In this document: in pieces, positions 14,338 through 14,340 of the stretch
How positions within the stretch are numbered: the first letter of the stretch is position 1
How the letters are laid out: each line of letters begins with the position of its first letter
Assembly (NCBI GenBank): GCA_903957405.1
Contig: CAJBPC010000452.1
Span: 1-14,340 of the forward strand
DNA length: 14,340 nucleotides
Direction: 5' to 3'
From: an uncultured bacterium
GTDB taxonomy: Bacteria > Bacteroidota > Bacteroidia > Chitinophagales > Chitinophagaceae
Program-made: the position numbers and the translations under genes
Notes under the pieces: model-generated
What the model saw: only the letters and a program-made list of their open reading frames with translations
Database searches by the model: none
What the model was told of the DNA's origin: nothing

Positions 14338-14340
14338 AAA

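Overview
The window looks like a chromosomal segment of a member of the phylum Bacteroidota (Bacteroidetes). Four things support this. The F1Fo ATP synthase subunit a is long, with a signal peptide and a periplasmic N-terminal extension. Promoter-like TAnnTTTG boxes sit just upstream of gene starts. Shine-Dalgarno sequences are absent from the gene leaders. The gene families themselves (a DUF5690-type carrier and an exported protein of unknown function) are typical of the phylum. I cannot fix a genus; the style suggests the Chitinophagia/Saprospiria/Sphingobacteriia side of the phylum.

Layout. (1) Positions 1-3486, minus strand, hold the ATP synthase cluster atpB-atpE-atpF-atpH-atpA in transcription order. 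atpA is cut by the left edge. The cluster has a likely promoter directly before atpB and a strong stem-loop between atpE and atpF. (2) Positions 3487-3989 are non-coding with one hairpin. (3) Positions 3990-5783, minus strand, encode a complete MsbA/MdlB-type ABC exporter half-transporter. (4) Positions 5784-6491 are intergenic and contain a decayed LuxR/GerE-type DNA-binding domain on the plus strand, near 6286-6458. (5) Positions 6492-8690, minus strand, encode an exported protein of unknown function whose C-terminal part looks like a caspase/CHAT-type (clan CD) fold with a His-Cys pair. (6) Divergent from it, on the plus strand, are an OmpR/PhoB-type response regulator (8864-9544) and a short two-helix sensor histidine kinase (9688-10737). 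(7) Convergent with the kinase, on the minus strand, are a DUF5690-like membrane carrier (10749-12068) and, upstream of it, a TonB-dependent outer-membrane receptor (12156-14192 or 14216) with a recognisable promoter.

How the parts fit. The atp genes make the proton channel, stator and alpha subunit of ATP synthase; beta and epsilon are not in the window. The response regulator and kinase form a plausible two-component pair. The receptor and carrier are in tandem with an 87-base gap and could be an outer/inner membrane uptake pair, but the substrate cannot be read from the sequence. The most unusual items are the putative cysteine-peptidase-like exported protein, the LuxR-domain remnant, and several inverted repeats at gene boundaries. 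No rRNA, tRNA, CRISPR array, insertion sequence or prophage gene was found.
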